Shown: positions 21,191 through 36,183, counted from the stretch's first letter. The stretch is DNA of 64,000 nucleotides from Baylisascaris procyonis (GCA_037389465.1 JAZARR010000034.1:1-64000); one strand, 5' to 3'. The notes: generated by a model from the letters alone, not told the origin. Numbers and translations are program-made.

Positions 21191-24056
21191 TGACAAAGAA
21201 CCAATATATCACTTCAAATATATAAATTCACGTCATGTTGATAGTGTTTCTGCAAGTTGTGCGAAACAATTGATGGAGATGACTTTTATTAAGAGAACAT
21301 AAATGTTGGCTAACTTATTATATTATTTTTTATACCAATACCTCAATAATACTCTCTACAAGTTGAATATTTTTACTGAGTGCAACAATATTTCTAATGA
21401 AACCCTTGCTTATATTGTCTGCGATAGATTTTTTTCGCAACACGCGACGATGCAATCGCATGTTTCAGTGAAGTCTTTGAGGATGAGATTGATCTGTTCT
21501 AACGATTTATTTGGCTAATCATCATATTCTAACGAGGTTACCAGCTCACGTTGCTATCCACATAACAAAATCTATTACCTTCAAAAGGAAGTAAATCAGT
21601 TTGGTTGTAAGATTTATACTAGACTACTGAACTGCTGCTTACACAAATGTTGAGATACATTTATTGATTACTCGGGACCAAGATGATGGCCGCGTATATC
21701 GACGGAGATGTTCATAAATTCGCGATGACTGAAAAAAGAAAAACACCAACGTACTTGCATTGATGCACATTACAGATATTTATTTTGCTATGTTTGTGAC
21801 CCATCTTGACAGGACTAAATGAGGAATGCATGGGGAGGCGTTTCCACTGAAAGGGTCCCCCTTACTTTCTTTAAATGTGAATATGCACTTCTTATGCAAT
21901 TCTCATACAATGAACTAACGTAATGTATTTAAACTCTCATCGATTATATACATCCGCGTATATTATACATTTGTAATAATAATCGTCAAGGTATATTTCG
22001 GTGCCCTTCACATAACGCCCTGTGCGAACTGTTGGAGTGTAGGTGAACTAGCTAATAAAGGACATCAGTACCGCGTAATGGCAAAAAAAGGTAATGGCGA
22101 GAGAATGGCAAAAGCATACTATTTAAAGATATTGTCCAAGTTATTACCGTGACTGAAAACATTCACGCAATTATAAGGGTAAAAGTCGATCATAGACCCA
22201 ACTTTTATGACAACGCAGTGATTACGAGAGTTGCTCAAGAAAAAGCAGAACGATACAACGAAACAGACGTTATTAACGGCGTATAAACCAGATACGCGCT
22301 TATTTCTGAAAGTAATAACGTCGTTTTGTTTTGATCCGTCGAATATCGTTTTGTCAGTTGCTCGGATACTATTGTTCTTTGAGTATAACCAGAGATAGCG
22401 TTTTTCGCATTCAGAGTTATAATGATTGACTATCTTATCAAAGAAAATTAAAAGAAAATAATTTCCGAACTATTCATATGCGAATTACTATAGAGGATGT
22501 GATCACTAGGAAATAGTGTTGGTATTTCTAGTAGGTTCACCGCATAACATAACAAAGTTCTCAAGTTTGAGGATTGTTTTATTGTGCCGATTCGTGGATG
22601 TTAGCAGAAAAGCTCTAAGTATATTGAGCGGCGTTGATGTCGTCGATGTGAATTAGTTTATATTTGATGCCATTTCCTATCATACTGATCTGTGAAATAA
22701 ACCATCTAATGTGAAGTATTCAAAGCTTTTGTCTGATGGCCGCCAACTTCTTCTAGGTGTTCATTGCAGTTGAAGAAGCATCGCAATATAGATGCGGTAT
22801 ATAAAACTGGGAACAATATGAGAGATAGACAGCTGCGAATTGGAGACACTAATCTCCCGAATGGAATTCCTTTAAAAAACTCTATGGACATTAATATTCT
22901 CACGGTCCCCACCCGAATGCGGAAGTGAAAGAGAGAGTCTCTTAGTTTCAGCTTCCACATTGCACGATGCCAAGGTTAATGCATAAATAAATGAAGTGTT
23001 CGATTGAAGGACTTATAAATTTAACTGAAGCGATTTGCAGAGAGTTTAATCGAAGAATGCCTTTATTTGTGGGTACTGCGTGATTATTAATTGCACCGAA
23101 TTCATTTAAAAGACTCGTAGTGAGTGGTTGAACATTCTTCCGACCAGTAAGGACATAGTATAGATCAAAATGCATTTAACTTACAAGCATTTCTTAAAAT
23201 AACAGCATGTGAATATGGAATGTTCTAGTGCCTAGAATGCGAAGAAAAGACAGAAGGCAGAAATTTACAAATCTCTTATATTTCAGAACTGGCACTTAAT
23301 AGAGCGCTAGTCAAGTTTGCCTTATTATGGATAGGTGATAGAGGGTCTATAACATTGAAAGAAATTCAATGATAGAGAGTCTATAACATTAGTCATTTCG
23401 TGAAAAAGCGCACTATTGGGTGTTTTGTTACTGTTTCTTTTTCATATTTTGAGCAGCGGCTGGCCTAATGAGCAGCACAGTGAGTGTATTATAGCATTGA
23501 CGCTAGCGCAAAGTGCATCACATAACGTACGTGTCTGTCAATCCATGTATTTGAACCTCTCTGGTGGTTTCAGCTTCAGGGTCACGGAAGCCAGAGGTGT
23601 GAAACCCTGAGACATGAGCTATACCGAGCGTTGCCTTTCCTACAGGGGATCCCAGGTCGGTCTGTTAATTTAAAAAGAAAAACGAAGGCACTCAAAACTA
23701 ATTAAAAATTCGCATATGAAAGGGCTATTTTAAAATGGGTGGGTGCACCTTACATGAAGTAAAGACGGAAGCAGTTGCAAAAAGGTGTGTTAGGAGCTGA
23801 TACGAAACGCGCTTTTGCATTCTACTTATTTCAGCTACCGGATTCATGGGTTACCAATAAATAATGAAAAATGCGGAACCGTCCGTGCATATCCTGATGT
23901 CCGCCCTTCGGGGCTCGGCTGGCACATAAAAAAATGTGGCCAGCCACAAGATGCCATCAAAATTTCCGGTACGTACGTCTAAATGTCTGTAACCCTTTTT
24001 TTGAAGTCCATCGATTGGTTCAAAACATTGTGGAGGAGGGTTTTCGTGAAGTGAAC

Positions 24057-24059
<3 letters not shown>
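21191..24059. other. Non-coding or unassigned
   Basis: No gene recognised in this AT-rich stretch. A small hairpin-forming word pair (ggctggcacat ... atgtggccagcc) lies near 23918-23947. Confidence 0.4.

Positions 24060-24135
<76 letters not shown>
24060..24135. repeat. (TA)n microsatellite
   Basis: About 38 uninterrupted TA units. The 11-mer gtgaacaggta occurs just before the array and again near 24158, so the array may have expanded inside a short duplicated word. Open frames of alternating Tyr-Ile across it are artefacts. Confidence 0.97.
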
Positions 24136-24136
<1 letters not shown>

Positions 24137-25535
24137 CCTTAAATAAATTAATACATGTGAACAGGTATAAATAAAATGTCTATTTATGTTTATGCTTGCA
24201 TCTATATTTATATTTACACTTTGTATATTTAAATTTATGTTTACATTTATAATTCATGACTTATAATTTATATTCATATGTGGCTCGTTAGAATAGTTGA
24301 TATGAGCATGAGACTGCAAAGATGCATGTCGTATCAGTTCTTTGTTCGAAGACCAGCTATAAAGCATCAACGTAAAAAGACAGAAAGGTAAAAAATTGGC
24401 ACTCTAAGGAAGCCGCAGCGTAATCGTCAATCGAAGGGCGTCATTCGATTATGAAAGCGTGCGAGGAAGGAAAGAGAGGCGAACACCACACTGAGCGCTA
24501 AGAAGTGCGTCAAGCGAAATAAGGCCGGAGGGAAGAAATATGTGTATATTTCGCTTTCATTCTCTACGAACAAGCACTACCCAAACGTCCAAGCACATTC
24601 TTAGTTATTCCAACACATTATCGCAACAATGTCGTAACCCACTGCCACCAAATTACTGCAAAAAAGTACTTAACTTGGGCAGTGATAGCAACTGCACAAA
24701 ACCGTTGCACAAAAATGTGAATAAAGTTTTGCTTCGAGGTGATTTTTTTCTGTGTACCTAGTCATCAGTTCTTGTTCACTCGCTTCCTGAAATCATTCTT
24801 TTCTTAAAGGTTCATCGATACATTTTAGAACCTTCAACCGCGAATGTCACTTGATTTACGAATGCCACAAATCTCGACGAAATTGTTTTCGTCGAGCAAG
24901 AAATAGGACCCGTAAAATTTGTTATTCGTGCAAGCAACAAATACAAATACGTAAGTGCAGAATTTTTTCGGAGTCGTATTTCGAGAAAAATAATGAAAGA
25001 ATTTTTTTCATACAATCGAATTTTTGATTTTGCTAGTCTTTGCGGGACAAACAGATATTGTTTCTATAGATTACCTGAACAAACCTAAGATTCTGGCCTA
25101 AGTAGAAGTTTAGGCGCAAGTGTATGTGGATCTGAAGTTATGACGTTCCTGAATCTAACTATCTATGCTTCAAGTGTCTAATAGGATTAACTTTTAGACG
25201 ATATAAGTTCATCACTAAAAATGCTAGAACCTGAAATCCGAACGTATGAAAGACCACTGACTGCAAGCTGAAATGCTCGTGCACCTTTCACTTGTGACCG
25301 ATTAAAAAATTATTGAACCGATCCAGAAGGGCATTCAAACGCTTGCTCGTGGTACAATTGGATTGTTTGACATCACTGAAAGAATTCCGTTTAACATAAC
25401 GGATTCAAAGAGAACTTGGACAGATGAAGAGAGAAAGTAAGGTTACGTTAAGTGCAGCAGTCGCTAAAAAGACGGAGCCAGCTTGTGGCAGCACACAACT
25501 GGACAAATTTTACTCAATTATCGTCGTTAGTGAAA
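24136..25535. other. Non-coding or unassigned
   Basis: The first ~140 bp are a degenerate TTTATA-rich simple sequence. The rest has no supported gene. Confidence 0.4.
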
Positions 25536-25671
25536 TACTGATAGCCGAACGAAATTTTGTCCAGTCGACAACCAACTGAAGATGCTTGATTGCAACCGAA
25601 ACTTACTGATAGCCGAACGAAATTTTGTCCAGTCGACAACCAATTGAAGATGCTTGATTGCAACCGAAACT
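25536..25671. repeat. 68 bp tandem duplication
   Basis: Two adjacent 68 bp copies (25536-25603 and 25604-25671), each starting tactgatagccgaacgaaat and ending gcttgattgcaaccgaaact, with a single mismatch (accaac / accaat). The near identity indicates a recent event. No coding frame was recognised. Confidence 0.95.
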
Positions 25672-28600
25672 AAGTCAATACCGAATGTATTTCAAGAACA
25701 CCGGCAGAATACCAACCAAAAGCACTTGGCTAAAATCGAAGAAAATGAAGATCTTCAGTTTTTAGCAGAAGCTATCACTATTTATCACTGTTTCGGGTGA
25801 TTATCACTATTTCATTGATAAGTCAGTTATGATGATGCGATAACAGTTGATTACCAATCTGCTGCGTGAGAAATTCGATTGAACGGATATATCATTAGTT
25901 TACGAAGTCCCCTTCTGAGCGGAAGATACCTATCAGTTAGTAACCGACTGCAACCGAAATTGGATTGAAGTGAAATGTACTTCAAGACTCTGGCCAGCTA
26001 GCAAGTGAGTGCACTTGGATGGGACCGGAATTTCATTTTCAACTGAAGTTAGGTTGTTCGGTTACAGCTTACTCAGTGGTCAGAAAGGTCAAGTTAGGAT
26101 TATTGGCGGTCTAGGCAGATCGCCGTTCGGCACTTTCGAATCAATTTCTCGAGCCATTCCAATGTAGTAGTTATTTTGCCACAATCTTCGAATACCTGGA
26201 CGACACAAAATATCGTCATCGCATATGTAAGAAATGCGCTCTTTTCTTCTAACTCCGCGACCAGCCGCACAAATTAAATGGGATTGGGATGTGGCGATTT
26301 GCTGCAACTTCGAGAAATATGCCGACCTCTCGAGGCATTAAAAGAGCGTGAGAATTACGGTCTCCGTTCCAGACAGAATAACTTCACTTTCTCGCAATGG
26401 GAATGTGATCTTTCGTTCGCATCTGCATGGGGCTGACTCGTGGTGCTTGTACACGTGTGCATTAGGCGAAATGACTTCTGATAAGGTGGCCACCTGTGAT
26501 TCGCAGAAATTTGCTTTTATGAAAGGAAATTCCCTTGTCAACTTTAGGCTTGGAAAGAAAATTTGTTCAAATTGTTTTGTTCACCGAAGTAGGAATATTT
26601 TTCATCAAATCTTCTGCATTACCGGTGACAAGCTGTTCTGTCTTTTGAGAAGGAGATCAATTCTTCTTAATGTTGCAAGAGGTAACATTCTCACTCAATC
26701 TTATAGCCATTGCACACATAATTCAGACTTCATGTTTCAATTCCTGAAGGCATTTCATACTGCCCATACTTGAATACATTCTCAAGGATATCGGTGCTGA
26801 GGCAGATATTTATCTGGATTAAGGGATTCCCGTCACTGCATTACTTGGTTATGGCTAAGCAATTTATAACCCTTAAAGCTCAAGTACGTTATCTTTCTCG
26901 TACCAATACAGCAGCAGATTACTAGACGTGCTGCCAGCCGTTTTGCTGTGAAAAGGTTTGTGGGTATAATAGATCCAGAATGCACCGAATCCAGGAGGGT
27001 CATTAAGAACTTGGTTGTAACGGTCAGTATGTCGATTATCGTATGGATTTTACTGTTCACACTTCTTTGCTTCCCTACAACTGACACAATAACTGAGGTA
27101 AACCGTTCTAAGATCTTTACTTAAGGGAATAATTCCTAAGGAATCAAGTACGGAGTTCCCAGTTTCATTATAATATCCACTATTCCATAGATTTTCAAAC
27201 CACTGCTGTTATCCTTCCGTGTAAAGTATACCTGTATACTTATAACAGATGTTACTCCTTCGACCGAAAAGAGACCATTAAATTCCTTCAGAATGTCTGT
27301 TTGTGCGCGTGCGTGTCCGTCTGTCTGTGCGTGCGGTGACGCTGTACCGACCTTATTTCGGAGTATGCGAGAGCTTGCTGTACCGGTCTTAAGCGGAAGG
27401 AATGCCATTCCCAACACAAAATCTGTATAGAACCAACGTGGAACTCACTAGATGAGTTCGAAGTTGTTTTCCATACTCACAAAAATGAAGAGTGATTTAT
27501 ACGGCACCTCGGTTGAATGAAAGAAAATATGATTGTACGAACGAGTGCTCTTGTCAAGCCCCATGAACCTTATAAAGAGCGGTGTCGCTTTTTTCATTTC
27601 CACATTGGCTTTTCCGTTTGCACGCTAATCTTTCTGTTGCTCCCTATCCGGCAAACGATCGGTGATCACATGTCCTACACTCGTCTGCAGTACAGCAAAG
27701 AACAGGTTGTAAGACCTTTGCTGTATGAATATGGTCTCCAGATGGCAAAAAAACATGATAAGCGTCGCAAGCCTTCAAGTTTGAACTATTGCCACATTTG
27801 AAGGAATCGTAAAAGGATTTCAAAGGGGATGGAAATGATTTCTAAGTCAATTACAAATGTATCTAAAATTGCAGTGATTTTATTTATATTATTTCGATGT
27901 TATGGTGAAACGACAATTAATCGCATCCAAAATATAATTACGCATGAACATGCAACTTTCTGGTTTGCATAAAATTTATTCATATGATACATAACTCAGT
28001 CAACGTCTTCCACTGCTCCCGAAAAGACTTTCCTCTTTATTACGCTCTATGGCGACATTTTATGCCTATAACCGGTCAACTAGAAGGTAATTCTATTGTA
28101 AAGCGGCAATTACCTCCTCTATCGCTTCCTACTGTTTGAAGATACGGTACTTCTTAGGGTCGTCGCAATAAACTCGGAGTGCGGCATTTAAACCTTCAGA
28201 TACGAATAGTGAGCTATATTCGGACTTAAAAGTGAACTTCCTCGCAGCCTATAGTGGTCAAAGTAAACAGTGTTATATAATAGTATGAAACATGCAAATA
28301 GAATGGTCTCTTGAAGGGACTTGCTAGTCACATCACCGCACAAGCAGGAGAGGCAACATTTTTCAAGCAGATAATGAGCAATCCAGAAATAAATCGACAC
28401 AGAATGCCTCTCGAATCGGCACTGCAACGACGATTAATTTCTCACCAAAGTATTCGTGGAGGATTAATTTATGGGCGTTCGGCTTTGAAGTGGAAACGGG
28501 TGATGCAGTAGGCGCGCCAACATTCTGATGGAGAAGCAGCACTTTCAATGCACAAAATTAGATGGCGCTTTTGGTTGCGAGCATGTCATTAGTAAAACGC

Positions 28601-31600
28601 TAGTGAAAGCGAGACGCACGACCAGCCGACTGATATCTAAAACACGCACGGAGCACCTCGTCGCCAATTTGCATAGGTGTCTCGTTTCGGATTTACACAT
28701 TCTTACTGAGCTCTAATTGTTGGCTTTATTGTATGCAACAGATATGATATATAATGCCGCACAGGTGAGGGCCACTTATGTTCACCTCATATTTCATCTC
28801 TGATCCATCCAACTTCACGCCGACAGATGTTGCAGGTAAGAAAGAAATTTATGTTCAGAAAAAAAGGTAAGTTTTGGAACTAACAGTATCCCAAAGGCAT
28901 TGTATAGTCCTATCATCTTGCTGACGATGACAGCCTTACTCTCCTTATGCTGATATACGCATATTTCCCTGAAGCGAAGTCTTAAGGACCCTATTCTCCA
29001 ACCTGCTCAATCAAGGCTCCTATAAGCGCGAAATGGCATTTATTACAGCAGAAGACAAAAATTTTTCACCATTTTGCTATTACCATTCAACTGTTTGTTT
29101 ATTTAGGTATTTATGTTGATTTTATGCACACGGCAAAGAGCTAACTAGAATGAATTAATGCGGCGTGCTATTTCTCGAAATTAGGACGTTCTTAAGAAGG
29201 CATTTGGAAGCATATTGGGAAGTTTGGAAGATTACATCTACTCCTGATCACTCGCTTCACATGGACTACAACAACGGTGCAAAAATAAAAAGAATGAGAA
29301 GAGGAAGATGAGTAGCACTAAATGAGATCTATATTCACAAAAGAGTTCCGAAACCTAAGAGAGGTGTTCTCTTCAACATCTACGCATTGCCTGTCATGCT
29401 GCAGGCTAATGAAGTTTGCAATGCGACGTAAGCTGAAGAGTTTCGACTATAGAGGATAATAGAATGGGTAACGGAAAGGCGAGCACACCTCAGAAAATTA
29501 CTTCTCAAATGAGTCGCTAGGAAAAATAAGTGAAGTTAATGAAAGCGTGAAACGAGCACATGAGAGCAATAATTAACTATCTGGTTCCACAGACATGTCA
29601 AACTCAAGGGAAAGTGGTCTCTCATGAGATGAAAGAATCCAGTGATAAGGGTTTTCAGAAAAGCTCTGAAAAGGGGGAAAAGGATTGAAAAATGGCACAT
29701 TTCTAACTACCAGCAATAGCGACAATGACCATCCTAATGATCGCGGATCTTCCAAGGAGTCCATCCACGGTTTCCAGGGTGTTTAAAGGGTTTCTCGGTA
29801 AGAACCTTTCAGAAAAGATGCCTGTATCCAAGAAACGATTTTCATTAGAGCATTCAACCACTCAAGCAGGGTGATTTTCAAGCTAGTGGGGTACATGTGA
29901 GCCAACACATACCGCGTTACCTCCAATAAATGAGGCTTTAGAATTTCAGCAAGATTTAAAGTGAGTTTAACCAAAGATGAGGTATTTTTGAGGTGAGGAG
30001 TAATTTAAGAAAATTTCTGCAAAGTACATTAATATAAACGTTTTGGGGAGGCCTCGGAGGTTTATTCTTTTCCAAGTACAAAAAACGGAGGTACATTCGA
30101 ACAGGACTAATGTAACGAAGGCTTATGAGGAAGGAATGCGGCTTATTTCCTTCACAAATTTTAGAACTCATGCATATTGGAGATGAATGCAGGAGTTGAA
30201 CAAATTTAAAAAAGGTAATGGAGAAATGAGGCCCTCATACTGTGAAATCTTCTCTTTGCCATTTTAAACATGTTCTTGCATCATAAAATAAGAAATAATT
30301 TTATGGAATCGTTAAGATGGTCCGTCAGACAACAGAGGTAACGCCGGACTCGAGATGGCGATTTACATTCTAGAAAGTCCTTTGAAAAGAAAATATATGG
30401 GCAGAAGTTATAAACGAGATGAGGTATAAAGCAATAATATCTCGAAAGCAATCCTTCTTTCCAATAGAAGCTCCCCTCCCATATCCTTTAAAACTGTCTG
30501 CAGATAAGGATGCCAGTCTCTCACTCGATAACATGAAGCAGCAATTCTGTTAGTTTAATGTTTCAGTATGCAAAATAAACATCCCATAAGCGAACCAAGA
30601 CGCAAGGAAGCTTATAAGCAGCGACAGCAAACTCGTTTGAAAAGAAGTTTGACTCCTGCCAACACTGTCCTTATATAAATAAGAGTGCTCTATAAGGCTG
30701 GTCAGGAACATGAAGGAACTTAACTCGTTAGCTCTAAAATGTCACAAAATATGAAATACCACTCTCTTAGGCTTTAGCAGGAAGCCTAAAGCACGATATA
30801 CTATTGTAAGTTAACTTAGACGCGTTACGGGCAGGTTCTATTGATGTCTTCAACGCGTCATTAGACGCTGTTTTGCTAATAAGAGGGGTTTTGAACTCTT
30901 TGAGGTTTCGATGTTAGTCCAACAAACAACAGACATTAGATGGGGCACTTTTTCGACTATAGCAATGCACTCTTACTCGTCTTGACAGGTCAGGAAGTAC
31001 AATCAAAACAGACACCTCACACACATATACGCGTGCAGAAAATTTACAAAACTTAAGGCCTTCTCCCTTCAGCCAAGGGAATGAGAAGTTAAACAAGAAA
31101 ACAAGGCAAAATTCTCACTCTAGTGTGGTTCTCGGCCCAGCGGTTGCAAAAAAAAAAGAAACCCCCACGCTATTCAAAAAACAAGGCAAATACGACCAAA
31201 TGTGATTTTCAATTTGCTTACGGTGTTTGCTGAATATAAGGCCCTTTTAAATGAGGCCCCCTTTTAAATGTCCAAAAAATGAAGACCGACCAATGGAAAC
31301 CCCTCTCCCATGAAACCTCCTTCCTTAAAGAGGCTTATATAAAAGAACATCTCATAAAGTAACGCGCAGCGCCAACGTCCCCTAATCTAATGCCCTATTA
31401 CGAATATTTCCTCCCAGCTTCATTTTCAAGCACCTAATTTAGTATGCAATAGAATAAAAAGGTAAAGCGTGGTAAACACAATGGCTCCTCCCCCTTAACA
31501 GGAACTCTTCCTCCTGCAGCGCAGAAGACAGAGGTCTGGGGCATTTATTTTTTGCCTCCTCGACGACAGGGTTAATTCACGATAGGGCGTCTAATGAAGC

Positions 31601-34600
31601 GAAGGCTTTCTCTTTTTCTTTCATGGCCTTTTTTCTTTCATTTCACCTGTTACTTAGATACGTACACAGTTGAATGCAATCTATGTGCAGCTCATCAAAC
31701 CAAAATTATCGACACCTCAAGCTAGTTAGATACCAATCTTTGTGAGCATACAATATGAGGATTTTTACTGTATACCGCCTAGAGAGAAGTGCTGATGTGC
31801 GAGGTCAAGCTTCTACTCGAATAGAGCCTCTATTATATAGAAAACTAATGAACCTTCAGCTTTCCAGCACCATTCTTCGCATTCAATGCAATAGACCTCA
31901 TCAGCTCATGATGCCGCAGTCAGAGCAGAACCGACATCAGTTATGTGCCTATCTGGCGTTACGTGCACAGAACGACTGAAAGGACAAAACAACAGAGAAA
32001 TGATCATCAGTATGAAAGCCGGTAAAATCTCAGGAGTTGAGGCATCTGGTCGGAAAGCAGTAGATCGTGGATTCGGAATGCAGTCACATACAAAGCCTCC
32101 GCTTGCTGCTATATATGATTGTCAAGCTTAAACGTTTCTATAGTTGAAACTATCGAACGTTAAAGGTACCTATGAATACGCAGAGGCACGAAGTTGCCAT
32201 AATACCCTTTTGCAGAGGAGCACAACGATTGGGTGAAAGACTTACCTATGAGGATTAACCGATCAGCGCGAACTCCTTTGCATGTTTAGCTAGAATAGGC
32301 TCAACTACCTGTCCATGCTGCATTCAAACTAACCGGCGAAAGTAGCTGGTGATATCAGCACATTCCTACAGACAACACGCCGATCATTACATGGATACTC
32401 GAAAACCGCTCTCGTACATTTACCTTGAACGGATGAACAAGAGGATTTTTTAAATCTACCTTAACCAGGTGGTCGGTGGTTTCTTTCAATTGGTTCCTTC
32501 TAACATGAAGCGTATCTTAGCCTGGTTAACACATGTTTTGATGTTTCGAAAAAGTACAATGATCCAGTTGCAAATTATCGAAATGAGCTGCGGCGCAGTA
32601 CGTCGGAAAGAACTGCAATGAATAGGATTAAAGAGCGCGTCGCTCAGCAGCTGAAGCGCCGTTCTATGTTTCACAATCCTTTCCATATCTTTGCACACAT
32701 ACCGATGATAGCAAGATTATTGACCGGTAATTTTATATGGAAGACTAACTAGATAAACGATTTAAGGATCGTTATAGAAAGCAATGAAAACACAGAGGAT
32801 GGAAAATGCCATCATCATGAGTTCTAAAAAAGAACAGAGATAACACATGGAGTTGAAGAACATTTCAATTCTCGCCGATATCCTTGAAATAAACGTGCAT
32901 GAATGCAAAAGGAACGCAGAATGCACCTCAGTGAGGCCCTCAGACAGATTCACTCAGGAATAAAGTGCACGGCAAAATAACACGCTAAGATTGCATGCAA
33001 GTAAGGCATCGAATACTGCTAGCATATTTTTCGAGAAACAACTCACATATTAATCGCGTAAAAACCAAAACGGCAACAGAATCCACGATGCAATTCGAAC
33101 AACTCTTCAACATCTAAATCAATACGGATTAGGAGAAGGCTCTCCTAAATGAGACGGTAAGGAAAAATATTTTGGTATTAAAATTTAGGGCAGATTCAGA
33201 TGACCGTAGTGACTGCATATCGCCGTGCACGCAGAAAGAAAGAAAAGAAGCAAACGTTTGGCTGTGATCGCCTCACCTATATACGCTACACGTTTCCGAA
33301 GAGTCGAAGACTATTCAGTTTTCCCAAACAAATAGAAGCCTTCCTTAAATTTTTAGGCGAAAGCGTATCCAAGGACAGGAGGAGTGACAGCGCTTACAGC
33401 ATCCAGCAAACATAAGTAAGGTGCGGAAGAGGATAGCTCAGCTGTGGCGACTTCCTCAAATACTTCGGTTTGTAACCACGACACTGTATTATGCGAAATC
33501 GCTTACTTCTAAACTTCTAAACTTTTCAGAGGAAGGCCACTCACATGCTTGTGATTAAAAATTGAATTTGCAAAGATTTCTTACATTAAATACCGCACAG
33601 CTTGCAGGTTTCGCTGGATGTATTTATCGAAATAGGCGATGCCGTTTGCAGCATTAAATAACCCTGTGCTCCCTTGCAAGGCTTCAATCAAACAAATCAA
33701 AGTAACGAAAATGTAGCTGTAATAAAGCTCAGCCGAACAATGTAATAACGTGCTTTCATAAATTTTGTGCAAAAACGCGTTATGTGAAAATCATGTTTGT
33801 TCATATATAATATATATGCCGATGTTTCTATGGGTTCGCCCTGTAGTTTCAACAGAGCAACCAATGAAGTTGGGCAATAGGACAGTTATAGTAGATGCTG
33901 CATTTGGCAACCTGTCCAGCTGCGTTTTGCATCACTCGACTCACAACATATGGGGAAGCGTTCCAAATTCGGTGGAAAGAAATGGGTTTTGGGATTCCCT
34001 TTCCTGACAAGTCAGTTTCATACGCTCTCAATAAACAGCAGCTGTCACTGTGATGTTGCGAGCAGCAATATAGGAATAATAAGTTTCACCTCTGTGTTGA
34101 TACTCCTACCATAAAATTATCATCACAGCACTCAGACTTTGGTTAACTAGCTTTGATTGCTCGGAGGACTTCACCGTCGAAGCACCAACACACAGGGGAA
34201 GGTTATTATACTCGTCGGCTGCTTGCAAAACAAAACAAAAAAAAACACGACATATACTCCGCCATAGCCACAACTCATAAAAAGTATACAATGCATGCAA
34301 GTTTTTTCCACTTTTAAATACCTATTTTCCACTCAAAGAGTGAACTATTTTCAAGGGAATGCAGCGATAGATGGCTGACATTAAAACTTGTGATTGCAAC
34401 CAATGACGCATCACATTCGAAACGCATTACTCGTTAAGCATAATCATTCTAGTAGGTTATTACTGTCATCACAATAATTAGCACCATTGGACGACTTTTT
34501 CACTGTAGCTGGAAAAGCCGATCAGCTCCTATCCGCGATGTTACATTTTTATTCACTTTCAGTGTCAGCAACCAGCCCACTAGTGCTTAAACTACGCAAT

Positions 34601-36040
34601 AAATTCTCGTTTATATAACTGTCAACTCAACTTCTCATCGAAAAGAAACAACAGAGAATGTTTTTTTGGCAATCTGAAAAATCGAATCAAGTACACTCCT
34701 TTCAGCTTTAGTTTAAAAAAAGTTTTTCATTAAACAAACTTTGAAATTTCTTGAGAGGTGTCTTTGCTTAGAGACTGCTAAGAAGGTTCAACATTCAGCA
34801 GCACATAATTTCTCGGTTAATTGGGTTTATTTCTACGTCTAAAGTGGCGATGTTTTTGATGACGGTCACTGGTTTCACGAGCTCATTACGCGAGTGGTCA
34901 TCGCTCTATGATGACCACAACAACGAGCGTCAGGAGCCGTACGTATGGCTATTTATATGCAGCGCACAACGTATTAATCAGCACATATTTCATTGAGATG
35001 AATTAAAAATGAGTTGCTGGCATTGATCGGAATGGAGCGCAACTTGGCTTAATCACACATGCTCATCGGCATCCAATCCTTTCGTTACGCACCTCCAACA
35101 CGGCAGCTCGTCCCTCATTGTCTCTCAGTACACTTACTCACAGATTAAGTGGCTATTTCCCTCGCGTTACACCTATAAACGCCTGTTGCAACTCAGACAG
35201 TTTTTATCTTCGAATAAAAGTTTTTCACATTAATGAGTTACTGAAAGATGCATCCAGCGAATTCATTTAATAAGAATAAAAATCTGAAATGGTCAGTTAC
35301 AGCACGTAATGAAGCTGAAGGCAAATCAGTGCAAAACTTGCAAAAGCGCAAAAATTATAAAAAGTAGGACAGAAGAAAAAACGACAAAACGGGACAAACA
35401 AAGCACCACTCGAATGTTTTTTTTTTTTTTTTTTGCAACCTGAACACCGTAGAACAGCAACCAGACTGAATTATTTCCCAAGATGGCCTGAAGCATTTAT
35501 GAAAATGCCGTACGATTTGCTACAATAATATCACATTTGTTTGGGCAGCAGGTTGATAAATAGAAATAACTGAGCACAAAAGCATGAGAGATAAGTGCTT
35601 GGATTTCATACGAATTAAGTCTGGTTGAGCGCAACTTACTGACCTACTATTAGTGGTGCTTCTAACGGTTTGAACACTAGAACTATTGACGCTTCCAGGC
35701 CAACTGCGTTAAGGATAACGTGTTATGTCAGCGGCTGGCCCAGGTGCAAAACTTTGGAGGGGCCTCTAACAAAGTAATGCTATCCAAACACATCCTGACC
35801 GAGGTGCTAGAAGGGAGATGAGAGAAAAGCGGTGTGCAACAACTAAAAAAGTCCTGTGCTGCTGGTTGAGTTTTACAGGAGGTGATATCTGCACACTTAA
35901 AATTTCGATACAGGACCATTGCTTCCCAACGTTCCTCCTCTCCTCTGTTGATTAAGCGGGTGCACTACGTGCTAAATACGAGCTGAAGTTGGAACAAAAC
36001 GAAGATAGTACAAACAACACTAGACTATTTTCAAAGAGGC
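25672..36040. other. Long non-coding or unassigned stretch
   Basis: About 10 kb without a gene I can support. At 26338-26773 open frames lie on both strands, one of them with an acceptor-like cacag before a terminal-exon-like frame on the minus strand. At 27290-27345 there is a GTCTGTCTGT-type simple repeat. At 29150-29770 there are faint LINE-like words. A T-run of about 18 lies near 35417-35434. Confidence 0.35.
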
Positions 36041-36046
36041 TTTATT
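36041..36046 (-). terminator. Polyadenylation signal AATAAA
   Basis: AATAAA on the minus strand, about 20 bases after the stop codon of the candidate terminal exon at 36066-36183. A short 3' UTR of this kind is common in nematodes. Confidence 0.45.
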
Positions 36047-36065
36047 TTTGAATTTCCGTCATATG

Positions 36066-36183
36066 TTAGTGCTGCTGGGGATTCTTTGGCAGCCTCTGGT
36101 TTGCCGTCGCGGCAAACGCGCTGACAGCTAGATTCTCCGTCGTTTGGCGAGTTTTTGAGCCCAAAAGTTTGTCAAAAATACGC
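36066..36183 (-). CDS. Possible terminal exon of an unidentified minus-strand gene
   Basis: An acceptor (cacatattttag) precedes 118 nt: one base, then 38 codons and a TAA. The protein reads RIFDKLLGSKTRQTTENL and then AVSAFAATANQRLPKNPQQH, a basic, Ala/Gln-rich end that I do not recognise. The block is richer in GC than the flanks and is followed by AATAAA. The preceding exon must end with two bases of a codon; I could not find a certain one. An open stretch at about 36240-36320 (minus) in the right neighbourhood would leave an intron too short to be real. Confidence 0.45.

Noticed and set aside
22706..23175. Minus-strand frames of 84 and 75 codons with LINE-like feel
   Set aside because: No RT motif could be pinned down, and frames end without a LINE-type tail.
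23934..24146. Tyr-Ile repeat proteins over TA arrays (also near 38242-38451 and 60986-61583)
   Set aside because: They are translations of microsatellite DNA.
26338..26773. Opposed open frames of 141 (plus) and 67 (minus) codons
   Set aside because: Both strands look equally protein-like, no domain is seen, and only a weak acceptor supports the minus reading.
29150..29770. Faint RTE-type LINE resemblance
   Set aside because: Only scattered words fit, with stops in every frame; not enough to call an element.
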